Shown: one piece after another, positions 1-8,279 of the stretch
Layout of the letters: each line of letters begins with the position of its first letter
Numbering within the stretch: position 1 is the stretch's first letter
Assembly (NCBI GenBank): GCA_034716535.1
Contig: JAYEJW010000407.1
Location: 1-30,509 of the forward strand
Length of the DNA: 30,509 nt
DNA from: JAYEJW01 sp034716535
Lineage (GTDB): Bacteria; Pseudomonadota; Gammaproteobacteria; Chromatiales; Chromatiaceae
Reading direction: 5' to 3'
Made by a program: the position numbers and the translations under genes
The notes under the pieces: generated by a model
What the model saw: only the letters and a program-made list of their open reading frames with translations
Told to the model about the DNA's origin: nothing
Database searches by the model: none

Positions 1-81
1 TGCACACGAAGGGGAAAACTGCGGCGGTTGGGGGTTTCTGTTAGTATTTGGCGTCAAGCTTTTCGAATCAGGTTAAGGTCA

Positions 82-453
82 ATGGCTGTTGTAGAGCTCA
101 ACAAAGACAACTTCGAGCAGACGATCACGGACAGCGACTTCGTGATCGTCGATTTCTGGGCACCCTGGTGCGGGCCCTGCCGCTCATTCGCCCCCGTGTA
201 CGATAAGGTCTCCGAGGATCACGGCGACATCGTCTTCGCCAAGGTCAACACGGAAGAGGAGCAGGAGATCGCCGCCCATTTTCAGATCCGCTCGATTCCG
301 ACGCTGATGATCTTTCGTGAGAAGATCATCATCTTCTCCCAACCCGGCGCGCTGCCGGAGGGGTCCTTCCGCCAGCTCTTGGAGAAGGCGCAGGAGCTCG
401 ATATGGCGGAAGTCCGCAAGCAGGTTGAGGCCCAGCAACAGGGCACAGCCTGA
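82..453 (+). CDS. Thioredoxin-family protein
   Basis: A 123-residue thioredoxin-fold protein, probably a cytosolic dithiol-disulfide reductant because no signal peptide precedes the fold. The active site W-C-G-P-C is at residues 29-33 and the cis-proline loop S-I-P-T is at 71-74, both in the usual places for a thioredoxin. The C-terminus carries an extra charged, helical tail of about 20 residues rich in Glu, Lys and Gln beyond the normal ~108-residue domain. I chose the ATG at 82 over an in-frame TTG at 28 because the family's beta-1 strand begins right after it and the upstream residues have no thioredoxin similarity. The gene is followed 41 bp downstream by a DUF1249 gene on the same strand. 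The family and active site are clear; the specific partner is not inferable. Confidence 0.93.
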   Translation: MAVVELNKDNFEQTITDSDFVIVDFWAPWCGPCRSFAPVYDKVSEDHGDIVFAKVNTEEEQEIAAHFQIRSIPTLMIFREKIIIFSQPGALPEGSFRQLLEKAQELDMAEVRKQVEAQQQGTA

Positions 454-494
454 GGCGGCGTTTCCCGGTTGCCTGTACGTTGGAATCGGCCCTG

Positions 495-1010
495 ATGCGG
501 GCGCCGCAGTATCCCTGGAGCGCACCGTTCGTTCTCTCGGGCCGCCCCACCGTCGGTGCCCTGATGGGTCTTTGCGAGGAAAACTACCGCTCCCTGTTGC
601 GATTGATCCCACACCTGAAGGGGATCGACGGTGGGCTGCGCTCGGCCCTCGACGGCGGGCTGGATCTCCACTTGGAGATTATGGAGCAGTCGCCGTACAC
701 AACGCTGCTCCGCCTGACCTACTTATTCCCGCACGACGACGGCAAGATTCACCGCATCCCGGAGCCCGATCCGGATGCGCTTCTGCGCGTCTACCACGAT
801 GCCGGCCAAGTGGAGGTCGTCGACCTGCGCCAAACGGCGCTGCCCGTCCACAGCCACTACCAGTATCCCGCGCTGGAGGCCAAGTGGAAGGTGAATCTCT
901 TTCTGTCCAAGTGGCTGACCTACTGCATCCGCCAGGGACATCGTTTTCCCGCTGCCTCTGCGCAGTCCGATGCTGTCGGACCGGAAGGTCTCCTCTCCAC
1001 CTGCCTCTAA
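495..1010 (+). CDS. DUF1249 family protein (YqiB-like)
   Basis: A 171-residue protein of the uncharacterised DUF1249 family, represented in E. coli by YqiB. Features shared with YqiB as I remember it are an N-terminal L-C-E-x-N-Y/F block, the core S-x-Y-T-T-L, the segment R-V-Y-H-D-A, a K/Y-Y-x-Y-P block, and a C-terminal F-L-x-x-W-L-x-Y-C. No signal peptide or membrane helix is visible, so it is probably soluble and cytosolic. The start is uncertain: ATG at 495 is used, but TTG at 480 in the same frame is possible and neither has a strong ribosome-binding site. Function is unknown for the family. It lies between a thioredoxin gene and iscR on the same strand, and the 231-bp gap before iscR carries iscR's own promoter. 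Confidence 0.85.
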   Translation: MRAPQYPWSAPFVLSGRPTVGALMGLCEENYRSLLRLIPHLKGIDGGLRSALDGGLDLHLEIMEQSPYTTLLRLTYLFPHDDGKIHRIPEPDPDALLRVYHDAGQVEVVDLRQTALPVHSHYQYPALEAKWKVNLFLSKWLTYCIRQGHRFPAASAQSDAVGPEGLLSTCL

Positions 1011-1155
1011 ATCCCGTCTCAAGGAAAAAATCGGGGAACTCCTGAGATCGTCGTCTGCGCGTCGGACCGCGGTCGGCGGAACCTGTCGAGAGCTCCACTG
1101 ACAAAAGTGGGTATATGGATCAAGCGAACCCTGCATCGTGGAAAAGTGCCGGAAA

Positions 1156-1189
1156 AATCTTGACTATTTTCCTACACTATAGCTATGCT
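1156..1189 (+). promoter_or_regulatory. iscR promoter with IscR type-1-like operator
   Basis: A -35 box TTGACT (1160-1165) and a -10 box TATGCT (1184-1189) with an 18-bp spacer lie 52 bp before the iscR ATG. The 25 bp at 1156-1180 match about 19 of 25 positions of the published type-1 IscR site (ATASYYGACTRWWWYAGTCRRSTAT): the left half including GACT and the A/T centre is intact, the right half keeps the terminal CTAT but has lost AGTC. The overlap with the -35 box and spacer would fit autorepression by the [2Fe-2S] form, as in E. coli. Promoter and operator are both inferred from base patterns only. Confidence 0.5.
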
Positions 1190-1241
1190 TTTTCTAAGCA
1201 GTTTTCTCGGTGATAAACCCGGAAGCGAAGGAATACCGACC

Positions 1242-1706
1242 ATGAGACTTTCCACCAAAGGCAGATACGCGGTTACCGCCATGCTGGATCTTGCGCTGCA
1301 CAAGGGCAATGGTCCTGTGACCTTGGCGGATATTTCCGTGAATCAGGGCATCTCCTTATCCTACCTTGAGCAACTGTTCGCCGCGTTGCGGGGTAAGCAG
1401 CTCGTGCGCGGCGTTCGCGGTCCGGGCGGCGGATATTATCTCGGCAAGCCGGCGGAGGAGATCTCCATAGCGGACATCATCTGCGCGGTCGACGAGTGGG
1501 TTGAGTTTACCCGCTGCGGCGGGCGCGAGAACTGCCGCGACGGCAAACGCTGCCTGACACATACCCTGTGGGATCAGCTCAGCGATGAGATCTTTGGGTT
1601 CCTGAGCGGCATCACGCTCGCGGACCTGGTCGAGCGGGGCATGCGCGAGGTTAACGGGATCGATACGGACGGCCTGGACGTTCCGCGCAAGAGACGCGCT
1701 GCCTGA
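1242..1706 (+). CDS. iscR: Fe-S cluster-sensing transcription factor IscR (Rrf2 family)
   Basis: A 154-residue Rrf2-family regulator. It has an N-terminal winged helix-turn-helix beginning M-R-L-S-T-K-G-R-Y-A-V and the wing motif R-G-V-R-G-P-G-G-G-Y. The [2Fe-2S] ligands fall at C92, C98, C104 and H107, exactly the E. coli IscR numbering, and this separates it from NsrR and other Rrf2 members. In E. coli, IscR with a cluster represses the isc operon and without it activates suf. The ATG at 1242 is chosen because the family's conserved N-terminus starts there; an in-frame upstream ATG at 1185 would add residues without similarity and would sit inside the promoter. Unusually, no iscSUA genes follow: the next gene is a convergent histidine kinase 147 bp away. 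The isc genes may lie elsewhere in the genome. Confidence 0.93.
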   Translation: MRLSTKGRYAVTAMLDLALHKGNGPVTLADISVNQGISLSYLEQLFAALRGKQLVRGVRGPGGGYYLGKPAEEISIADIICAVDEWVEFTRCGGRENCRDGKRCLTHTLWDQLSDEIFGFLSGITLADLVERGMREVNGIDTDGLDVPRKRRAA

Positions 1707-1853
1707 TTCGTCCGAGGACAGGGTGAACAACCCATCCCGCGACCGTTCGCCGACGGAGCTCGAAGACGGTACATTGCGAAGTCCTCGGTCTTCGGCCGGC
1801 GGGATGCGCTGACGGCGACGGCTCGCGCGGTGCCGCGAGAATAGCCGAAGAAG

Positions 1854-3890
1854 TCAGCCGCTTTCCGCGTCGATCCTCGGCTTTTCGGATCCCCCCGCTC
1901 TGTCAGCAGGGTTGTCGACGGGTTCCGTAGGGAGCTCGAGTCGGGGAAGCGTCAGCTTAACCCGCGTACCCTCGGCCTCGTCCGAGGCAATCTTCATCTC
2001 CCCGCCGTGAACCTGCGTCAATCGCCGCACAATCGCCAGCCCGAGTCCGGTTCCCGACTGCTTGGTGCTGAAGAAGGGCTCCGTAACCCGCGGAAGCAGC
2101 TCCGGCGGGATCGGCGGGCCGGGGTTTCTCAGCTCTAGGGTCACGGCTCCGGAGCTGGGGTCGTCCCGAACAGACCAGACGATCTCCGCACCTTCCGGGG
2201 CGGCCTCGCAGGCGTTCTGAGTCAGGTTGGCGAAGATCTGGGTCAGCCGATCCTTGTCCGCCATGATTTCCGCTTGGGCCCGCTGGTTTTCAAGCAGGAT
2301 CTTCTGTTCAGGTTTCGCGGTCGGCGTCCGGTGCTCTTCGATGAATCGCCGCAGGGTCTCTGTCGCGTTCAGCGGACGCAGGTCCAGGTTGAGCGGCTTG
2401 GCGTACAGCAGGATCTCTTCGAGCAGCTGCCGCATGCGTGCCGACTCCTGTTTGGCGAGCCGGATGCGTTTGCGCGCATTTTCCGGCAGCTCGAGTCGAT
2501 CGAAATAGTCGACCGCCAGGCTGATGGTCGCGAGCGGGGTGCGCAGCTCGTGGGCGATACCGGATGCGAATTCGCCGATGGCGGCCAGTCGTCCGTGCTC
2601 CGCCAGACGTACCGTGCGTCCGAAGCTTTGGGTGATCAGCTTGGCGATGTTGTCCAGGAAGCGCAGGTGGGCGCTGTCGTAGCGGTTCTGTTTGCGGGTC
2701 GCGAACACGATCACCGCCGGTACCGGCGTCTGGGTTTGTGGTGTGAGAGGCAGAAAAATGGCGTCATGTAGCCCCCTGCGAACCAGGGAGCGGAGGAACT
2801 GATACCGCGGGTTACGGGCCGCCTTCTCGTCCATTTCGGCAATGTGCATGGGCGCGCCCTGTTCGAGGGACTGTTCGAGCAGGGTCCCTTTCAGCAGAAA
2901 CAGCTGCTTGCTCAGGCGCTCGGGCGCGCCGTCCAGGTAGCTGACCTCCAGGCGGACGCTGGCCCCGTCGGAGCTGACCAGGACGACGCCGATCCAGTCG
3001 ATGCGCAGCAGGTCGGAGAACTCCCGGCTGAGGAAGCCGATCACCTCGTCGACGTCGTTGCCCTGGTGCAACCGCTCAAGGAGCTGGAACAGGACATTCA
3101 GCCGTCCCGAGAGCTGGTTGAAGCTCTCGGTGAGCTGGCGTACCTCGGATGCGCCGGTCACCTCCAGCCGGTGGCCGAAGTCTCCGTCGGCGACGCGCTG
3201 GAAGCCGGCAATCGTGCGCTCGAACGGTGCGAGGGCCTTGAAGTAGAGGGCCAACAGGATCAGCAGTGCCAGTCCCGCCGCGGTGACGACCACGAGCAAA
3301 GACACGCGCAGTATCCTGTGGTGCTCGGCGCCGGTCCATCGGCGCAGGCTGTCGGTGAGGGCGTTGCTGGCCTGCTCCAGGGTCGCGTGGTTGGCGATAT
3401 TGTGCTTGGCTGCGTATTCCAGTCGCGGCTCTTCCGCTTCCTGTCCGAGGGCCTCGAAAAGGCCAACTCTGTAATCGGACCAGGTCTGCTCAAGGGCGTG
3501 TATCGCCTCTGTGACGCCGCCCCCGATGTTCGGATGCAGCAGCCAGGGCATCGGGCCGTCCATCTCGCCGCGAAAGTCGCCACGCATAAAGGTGTCGACA
3601 ACCCGGTCGAACGTCTCGATGTGGGACATCAGGTCTTGATAGTAGAGCCTCACATCCCGGTAGTAGGTGGCGTAGTCCCGTGGCGCGTTCTGCTCGTAGT
3701 TCATCGCCTGGCCGTGGAGCTGCTGGGCCGTAAGCTCCAATCGTCCGGCGATGTCCACCACCGAATCGTAGGCAAGCTGGCGCTGAAAGGAGCCCAGGAA
3801 ATAGAGGCTTGCCCCCGCGAAGAGCAGCACCAGCAGGAGGAAGGCGGCGCTGATCTGGAAGCTGAGGCTGGAGAGAATGCGGGTTAGCAT
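1854..3890 (-). CDS. Membrane sensor histidine kinase with HAMP and GAF-like domains
   Basis: A 678-residue two-component sensor kinase. It has TM1 at about 12-32, a mostly helical periplasmic sensor region to about 193, TM2 at about 195-217, HAMP to about 270, a GAF-like domain at about 280-425, a HisKA dimerisation helix with G-I-A-H-E-L-R-T-P-L (phospho-acceptor His447), and a HATPase with N-box asparagines N555/N559, the lid E-P-F-F-S-T-K at 604-610 and G-T-G-L-G-L at 613-618. The usual D-x-G-x-G box reads N-P-G-P-P at 589-593, an asparagine variant also seen in other kinases. No response regulator is adjacent, so its partner is encoded elsewhere. It is divergent from prmB (119 bp between start codons) and convergent with iscR. 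The signal sensed cannot be deduced; the class is secure. Confidence 0.9.
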   Translation of the reverse strand: MLTRILSSLSFQISAAFLLLVLLFAGASLYFLGSFQRQLAYDSVVDIAGRLELTAQQLHGQAMNYEQNAPRDYATYYRDVRLYYQDLMSHIETFDRVVDTFMRGDFRGEMDGPMPWLLHPNIGGGVTEAIHALEQTWSDYRVGLFEALGQEAEEPRLEYAAKHNIANHATLEQASNALTDSLRRWTGAEHHRILRVSLLVVVTAAGLALLILLALYFKALAPFERTIAGFQRVADGDFGHRLEVTGASEVRQLTESFNQLSGRLNVLFQLLERLHQGNDVDEVIGFLSREFSDLLRIDWIGVVLVSSDGASVRLEVSYLDGAPERLSKQLFLLKGTLLEQSLEQGAPMHIAEMDEKAARNPRYQFLRSLVRRGLHDAIFLPLTPQTQTPVPAVIVFATRKQNRYDSAHLRFLDNIAKLITQSFGRTVRLAEHGRLAAIGEFASGIAHELRTPLATISLAVDYFDRLELPENARKRIRLAKQESARMRQLLEEILLYAKPLNLDLRPLNATETLRRFIEEHRTPTAKPEQKILLENQRAQAEIMADKDRLTQIFANLTQNACEAAPEGAEIVWSVRDDPSSGAVTLELRNPGPPIPPELLPRVTEPFFSTKQSGTGLGLAIVRRLTQVHGGEMKIASDEAEGTRVKLTLPRLELPTEPVDNPADRAGGSEKPRIDAESG

Positions 3891-4009
3891 GACGGATATC
3901 CGGGAGATGCGCTCGCGATCGGCTGAAGAGGGTGCACCGAAGATGCTATTCTTGCGTATTCTGGTCGGTTTTCGTAGCGGAGTATTGCCGACAGATCTCC
4001 GGGTGATTC

Positions 4010-4936
4010 ATGACAGCGACACCAGAAGGCCTTTTCACGATCCAGGATTTCATTCGTTGGGGCGCCAGCCGATTCAACGAAGCGGGGCTGTTCTTCGGTC
4101 ACGGGACGGATAACGCCCTCGACGAGGCGGCCCAGTTGGTTCTGTTTGCGCTGCATCTGCCGCCGGATGTGCCGGCATCGTATCGTGATTGCCGCCTCAC
4201 CTATCCGGAGCGTGCTGCGGTCGCCGAGCTGCTCGAGCGGCGCATCGTCGAGCGCAAGCCCGCCGCCTATCTCACGAATCGTGCCTGGTTCGCGGGGCTG
4301 GAGCTTTACCTGAACGAGGACGTCCTGGTGCCGCGATCCCCCCTCGGCGAGCTCGTCGAGGCGGGTTTCGATCCCTGGATCGAACCGGAGCGGATCGGCC
4401 GGTTGCTGGACCTCTGTACGGGTAGCGGCTGTATCGGGATTGCCAGTGCGGTTTATCTCCCCGAGGCCGAGGTGGATCTTGCGGATGTGTCGGAGGCCGC
4501 GCTCTCTGTGGCCTCGCGCAACGTCGAGCTTCATGGTCTGGAAGGGCGGGTGCGGGTGCTGGCGTCGGACCTCTTCGCCGGTCTGAGCGGGGAGCCTTAC
4601 GACGTCATCGTGTGCAACCCGCCCTACGTGAGTGCCGCCGAGATGGAGGCCCTGCCCGAGGAGTATCACAAGGAGCCGCGGCTCGGTCTTGCGGGCGGCG
4701 AGAGTGGACTGGATCTGGTCATGCGCATCCTGTGCGACGCGCCGAGCCACCTTACCGAGGGCGGTATCCTTGTGGTCGAGGTGGGCAGCAGCGCCTCTGA
4801 GCTGGAGCGGCGTTTTCCGGACCTGCCCTTCCTATGGCTCGAGTTTCAGCGTGGGGGAGAAGGGGTTTTCCTGATCAACCGTGAGCAGTTGGTGGAGTTT
4901 CACCCACTGTTCAAAGAAGCATCGGAGCAACCATGA
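4010..4936 (+). CDS. prmB: Ribosomal protein L3 glutamine N5-methyltransferase PrmB
   Basis: A 308-residue SAM-dependent methyltransferase that methylates the side chain of a glutamine in ribosomal protein L3. The PrmB-type signature V-P-R-S-P-L-G-E-L is at about residues 111-119, where PrmC has a different sequence. The SAM-binding motif L-L-D-L-C-T-G-S-G-C-I-G follows at about 138, and the catalytic N-P-P-Y that grips the substrate glutamine is near 203-206. The length matches the family (~310). It starts a plus-strand cluster: its stop overlaps the next gene by four bases (ATGA), which suggests translational coupling, and hemN follows. It is divergent from the histidine kinase gene across a 119-bp gap that must hold both promoters, although I cannot place boxes there with confidence. 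Confidence 0.93.
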   Translation: MTATPEGLFTIQDFIRWGASRFNEAGLFFGHGTDNALDEAAQLVLFALHLPPDVPASYRDCRLTYPERAAVAELLERRIVERKPAAYLTNRAWFAGLELYLNEDVLVPRSPLGELVEAGFDPWIEPERIGRLLDLCTGSGCIGIASAVYLPEAEVDLADVSEAALSVASRNVELHGLEGRVRVLASDLFAGLSGEPYDVIVCNPPYVSAAEMEALPEEYHKEPRLGLAGGESGLDLVMRILCDAPSHLTEGGILVVEVGSSASELERRFPDLPFLWLEFQRGGEGVFLINREQLVEFHPLFKEASEQP

Positions 4937-5256
4937 GCCTCAGACGGGCAAAGACTGTCGAAGAGTACGTGGAGTGGGTGCGCCAGGCCGTGTTCGAGGT
5001 CGCGGACCTGCGCGAGTGTCTGGAATTCGAGCTCGAGGACCTGAATCGGTTCCCAGCCTTTCTCGATCCCTTGGAAGAGGGCATCAAGAGCGTTTACCGG
5101 TCGATGGAAGAGGGTACCTACAGCTTTGGGCGCGAGGACCTGCCGTTCATGGACCTGGCGCTCCGGTACGTCGACGAAATCCCATTTCACACCCTGCTGA
5201 AGCAGATCAACGAGACCCACCGCAAGGGTCTCGACCTGGACGAGGGGGACGACTAG
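4933..5256 (+). CDS. Conserved-looking small acidic protein, function unknown
   Basis: A 107-residue protein I do not recognise. It looks soluble and largely alpha-helical, is strongly acidic (it ends L-D-L-D-E-G-D-D), has no signal peptide or membrane helix, and has a single cysteine near residue 29. Distinctive segments are V-E-E-Y-V-E-W-V-R near the start and I-P-F-H-T-L-L-K-Q-I-N-E-T-H-R-K-G-L near the end. Its ATG overlaps the prmB stop codon and hemN begins 8 bp after its own stop, so it is very probably a real, co-translated member of a prmB-hemN transcript. The tight packing and the codon use like its neighbours support the gene. Its function cannot be inferred; a link to heme synthesis or ribosome modification would rest on location alone. 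Confidence 0.8.
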   Translation: MSLRRAKTVEEYVEWVRQAVFEVADLRECLEFELEDLNRFPAFLDPLEEGIKSVYRSMEEGTYSFGREDLPFMDLALRYVDEIPFHTLLKQINETHRKGLDLDEGDD

Positions 5257-5264
5257 GCATTCCA

Positions 5265-6650
5265 ATGGATCAGAGCATCGACTTCGACCTGGGTCTCATT
5301 CGCCGCTACGACCAGAGCGGGCCGCGCTACACCTCCTATCCCACCGCGGTGGAGTTCCACGAGGGTTTCGGCGAGGCCGGCTACCGTGAGGCCTGCGCAC
5401 GCAGCAACGCGAGGCATCGCCCCCTTTCGCTCTACTTCCACATCCCGTTCTGCGACACGGTCTGTTTCTATTGCGCCTGCAACAAGGTGGCGACCAAGGA
5501 CCGCAGCCTAGCCCAGCCTTACCTGGATCGGGTGTACCGGGAGCTCGAGATGCAGAGCGCCTTGTTCGATGGCGGCCGCCAGGTGGAACAGCTACATTGG
5601 GGGGGCGGTACGCCCACCTTCCTCAGCGACGCCCAGATGCAGGAGCTCATGGATACCGCCCGGCATTACTTCCGGCTGGCGGGCGATGAGGTGGGCGAGT
5701 ATTCGATCGAGATCGATCCCCGCGAGGCGGATGCCGGCACGGTCGCCTTGTTGCGCCGTCTGGGATTCAACCGGATGAGCCTGGGCGTGCAGGACTTCGA
5801 TTCCCGGGTCCAACAGGCGGTGAACCGCATCCAGAGCGAGGCCGAGACGCTTGCCGTGCTGGAGGCAGCGCGCCGCGAAGGCTTTCGCTCCGTAAGCATC
5901 GATCTCATTTACGGCCTGCCTTTCCAGACGGTGGCGAGCTTCGAACGTACGCTCGATCGCATCATCGAGTTTGCGCCGGACCGATTGTCGATCTTCAATT
6001 ACGCGCACCTGCCCCAGCGCTTCATGCCCCAGCGCCGCATCGACGAGGGCGACCTGCCGCTTCCGCAGACCAAGCTCGACATCCTCCAGGCCACCGGCGA
6101 GCGTCTGGCGGACGCGGGCTATGTCTATATCGGCATGGATCACTTCGCCCGGCCAGACGATGAGCTCGCGCTCGCGCAGCAGGAGGGCACCCTCTACCGC
6201 AATTTCCAGGGCTACTCGACCCACGCCGACTGCGACCTGATCGGACTCGGCGTGACCTCGATCGGCAAGGTGGACGATACCTATGCGCAGAACAGGCGCA
6301 CCCTGGACGAGTACTACGCGGACATCGACGCCGGTCGCCTGGCCGTTTTCCGTGGCATCGAGCTGAGCCGGGATGACGAGATCCGCCGCGACGTCATCAC
6401 CCGCCTCATCTGCCACTTCGCGCTCGGGTTCGCCGACGTCGAGGCGGCCTGGGGCGTCGACTTCGCCGCCTATTTCGCCGACGCCTTGTCCAAGCTCGAG
6501 CCCATGCGGCAAGACGGACTGCTTGAGATGGACGCGCGCGGTATTCGCGTCCTGTCCAAGGGCAGGCTGTTGATCCGCAACATCTGTATGGCCTTCGACG
6601 CCTACCTTGCGGCCAAGCAGGGGCCGGTCGGTTTCTCGAAGGTGATCTGA
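5265..6650 (+). CDS. hemN: Oxygen-independent coproporphyrinogen III oxidase HemN
   Basis: A 461-residue radical-SAM enzyme that converts coproporphyrinogen III to protoporphyrinogen IX without oxygen in heme (or bacteriochlorophyll) synthesis. The cluster motif is C63-x3-C67-x2-C70 followed by C72, the C-x3-C-x2-C-x-C arrangement of true HemN, with the SAM-contacting Y-F-H-I-P-F just before it and G-G-G-T-P-T-F-L at about 109-116. Length matches E. coli HemN (457), not the shorter HemW. ATG 5265 is chosen because the HemN N-terminus (Y-D-x-S-G-P-R-Y-T-S-Y-P) begins shortly after it; the frame stays open upstream but only as antisense-like extension through the previous genes. It presumably belongs to the prmB transcript. 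I see no full FNR box upstream. Confidence 0.95.
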   Translation: MDQSIDFDLGLIRRYDQSGPRYTSYPTAVEFHEGFGEAGYREACARSNARHRPLSLYFHIPFCDTVCFYCACNKVATKDRSLAQPYLDRVYRELEMQSALFDGGRQVEQLHWGGGTPTFLSDAQMQELMDTARHYFRLAGDEVGEYSIEIDPREADAGTVALLRRLGFNRMSLGVQDFDSRVQQAVNRIQSEAETLAVLEAARREGFRSVSIDLIYGLPFQTVASFERTLDRIIEFAPDRLSIFNYAHLPQRFMPQRRIDEGDLPLPQTKLDILQATGERLADAGYVYIGMDHFARPDDELALAQQEGTLYRNFQGYSTHADCDLIGLGVTSIGKVDDTYAQNRRTLDEYYADIDAGRLAVFRGIELSRDDEIRRDVITRLICHFALGFADVEAAWGVDFAAYFADALSKLEPMRQDGLLEMDARGIRVLSKGRLLIRNICMAFDAYLAAKQGPVGFSKVI

Positions 6651-6689
6651 GAGGCGCAACTTGCGCAACCAACAGAGGTTCTCCCGCCA

Positions 6690-8279
6690 GTGAGCAGGTC
6701 GGAAGGTCAGTACGACGCCATCCCCGCGGCCTTTCGCGCGGTTGCCCGCGAGCGAGGGGCCCAACCGGTAATTCTGGGCGCCGGTCCGGATTGGACGTTC
6801 CGTGATCTGGATCGTGCATCCGACGGGGTCGCGGCGGCCCTCGCGCAGGCCGGGGTGGGCGCGGGAGACCGGCTCGGTCTCTATTGCCTGAACTCGCCGC
6901 AGTTCGCCCTGGCCTACCTGGCCATCCTGAAGGCCGGCGCCACGGTGGTGCCCATCAACCTGATGCTCAATCCGCGCGAGATTGCCTTTATTCTCGATGA
7001 CGCGGGGGCCAAGGCGTTGTTCTATCACGCCGATCTTGCCGAGACGGCGGCCCGGGCCAGGGCGGAGACCCCCGGCCTCGCCTTCGCGGTTCGAATCGGC
7101 GGCGGTGAGGCCGATGGCGATGCCTTGTTGGAGGATCTGGTGGAGTCGGGCGGGCAGCCGCCCTCACCGCAGATCGATCCGGACGAGCAGCTGGCGGCTA
7201 TCCTCTACACCTCCGGTACCACCGGTCGGCCAAAGGGGGCGATGCTGACGCATCGCAATCTGATGGCCAACGCGGCGAGCATCGTGCAGGCCCTGGCGCT
7301 TAGCCCCGGGCAGGACCGGATGCTGGTGGTGCTGCCGATGTTTCACGCCTTCGCCGCCACCGTGGGCATGCTCACGCCCCTGGTGCACGGCCTGAGCCTG
7401 GTGCCGGTTGGGCGTTTCGATCCGAAGCTGGTCAGCGCCGCTATCGAGGATCACCAGGCAACGGTGTTCCTCGGCGTGCCCAGCATGTACAGCCTGCTGC
7501 TGCGCCTGGACGCGGAAACGCTCTCCCAATGGCGCTCCGTGCGCTACTGCGTCTCAGGCGGCGCGGCCATGCCCCGGGCGGTCATGGCGGCGTTCGAAGA
7601 GCGTTTCGGTATCCCGGTCCTGGAGGGGGACGGTCCCACCGAGTGCTCCCCTGTGACCTGCGTAACTCCCCTTGCCGGTCGGCGAAAGCCCGGTTCGGTC
7701 GGTATCCCCATCCCTGGCGTGGAGATGCGCATCGCCGCTCCCGATGGGACGTCGCGTGAGGATGGCGAGCACGGCGAGGTCTGTGTGCGCGGCCCCAACG
7801 TCATGAAGGGATACTGGGGGTTGCCCGAGGAAACCCGGCAAAGCTTCTTCGAGAATTGGTTCCGTACCGGGGATCTGGGCTACCGCGATGCCGACGGTTA
7901 CTTCTTCTTGGTCGATCGCATCAAAGACCTCATCATCACGAACGGTATGAACGTCTATCCGCGGATGATCGAGGAGGTGCTCTACCGCCATCCGGCGGTG
8001 GCCGAGGCCGCCGTCGTGGGCGAGCCCCATGACCTTCATGGCGAGATCCCGCTCGCTTTCGTGGTGGCCAAGCCGGGGGCGGAGCCCGAGCCTGCCGAGC
8101 TCAGGGAATGGTGCAGGGAGCACTTGGGCCGGCACGAGATCCCGCGTCGCATTCTCTTGCGGGAATCCTTGCCGAAGAACGCCGCCGGTAAGATCCTGAA
8201 ACGGGAGCTGCGTCGGCATGGCGAGCTGGAGCGGGGGGTGGACAACCCGTTGACGCCGGGCGCTGGCTCGGAGTCCTAG
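6690..8279 (+). CDS. Long-chain acyl-CoA synthetase (ANL superfamily)
   Basis: A 529-residue AMP-forming ligase that activates a carboxylic acid, probably a fatty acid, to acyl-CoA. Motifs in order: P-loop Y-T-S-G-T-T-G-R-P-K-G (173-183), acyl/adenylate motif E-G-D-G-P-T-E-C-S-P (312-321), F-R-T-G-D-L-G-Y (391-398), hinge D-R-I-K-D-L-I at about 409-415, and the adenylation lysine in P-K-N-A-A-G-K at K501. The A5 motif has D-G-P where many family members have Y-G-L, so substrate specificity could differ from FadD. GTG 6690 is preceded by AGAGG at 6673-6677. It starts 39 bp after hemN and may be co-transcribed. Its TAG stop abuts the repeat element described at 8279. Confidence 0.9.
   Translation: MSRSEGQYDAIPAAFRAVARERGAQPVILGAGPDWTFRDLDRASDGVAAALAQAGVGAGDRLGLYCLNSPQFALAYLAILKAGATVVPINLMLNPREIAFILDDAGAKALFYHADLAETAARARAETPGLAFAVRIGGGEADGDALLEDLVESGGQPPSPQIDPDEQLAAILYTSGTTGRPKGAMLTHRNLMANAASIVQALALSPGQDRMLVVLPMFHAFAATVGMLTPLVHGLSLVPVGRFDPKLVSAAIEDHQATVFLGVPSMYSLLLRLDAETLSQWRSVRYCVSGGAAMPRAVMAAFEERFGIPVLEGDGPTECSPVTCVTPLAGRRKPGSVGIPIPGVEMRIAAPDGTSREDGEHGEVCVRGPNVMKGYWGLPEETRQSFFENWFRTGDLGYRDADGYFFLVDRIKDLIITNGMNVYPRMIEEVLYRHPAVAEAAVVGEPHDLHGEIPLAFVVAKPGAEPEPAELREWCREHLGRHEIPRRILLRESLPKNAAGKILKRELRRHGELERGVDNPLTPGAGSES

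Noticed and set aside
317..1045. A 242-codon plus-strand frame overlapping the thioredoxin and DUF1249 genes
   Set aside because: It is out of frame with two recognisable proteins and is Arg/Ser/Pro-rich, typical of a frame shadow.
1712..1805. CCGAGGAC/GTCCTCGG and ATCCCGC/GCGGGAT interleaved repeats between iscR and the kinase gene
   Set aside because: The arms are only 7-8 bp and widely spaced in GC-rich DNA; this is within chance expectation, unlike the longer pair at 28282-28345.
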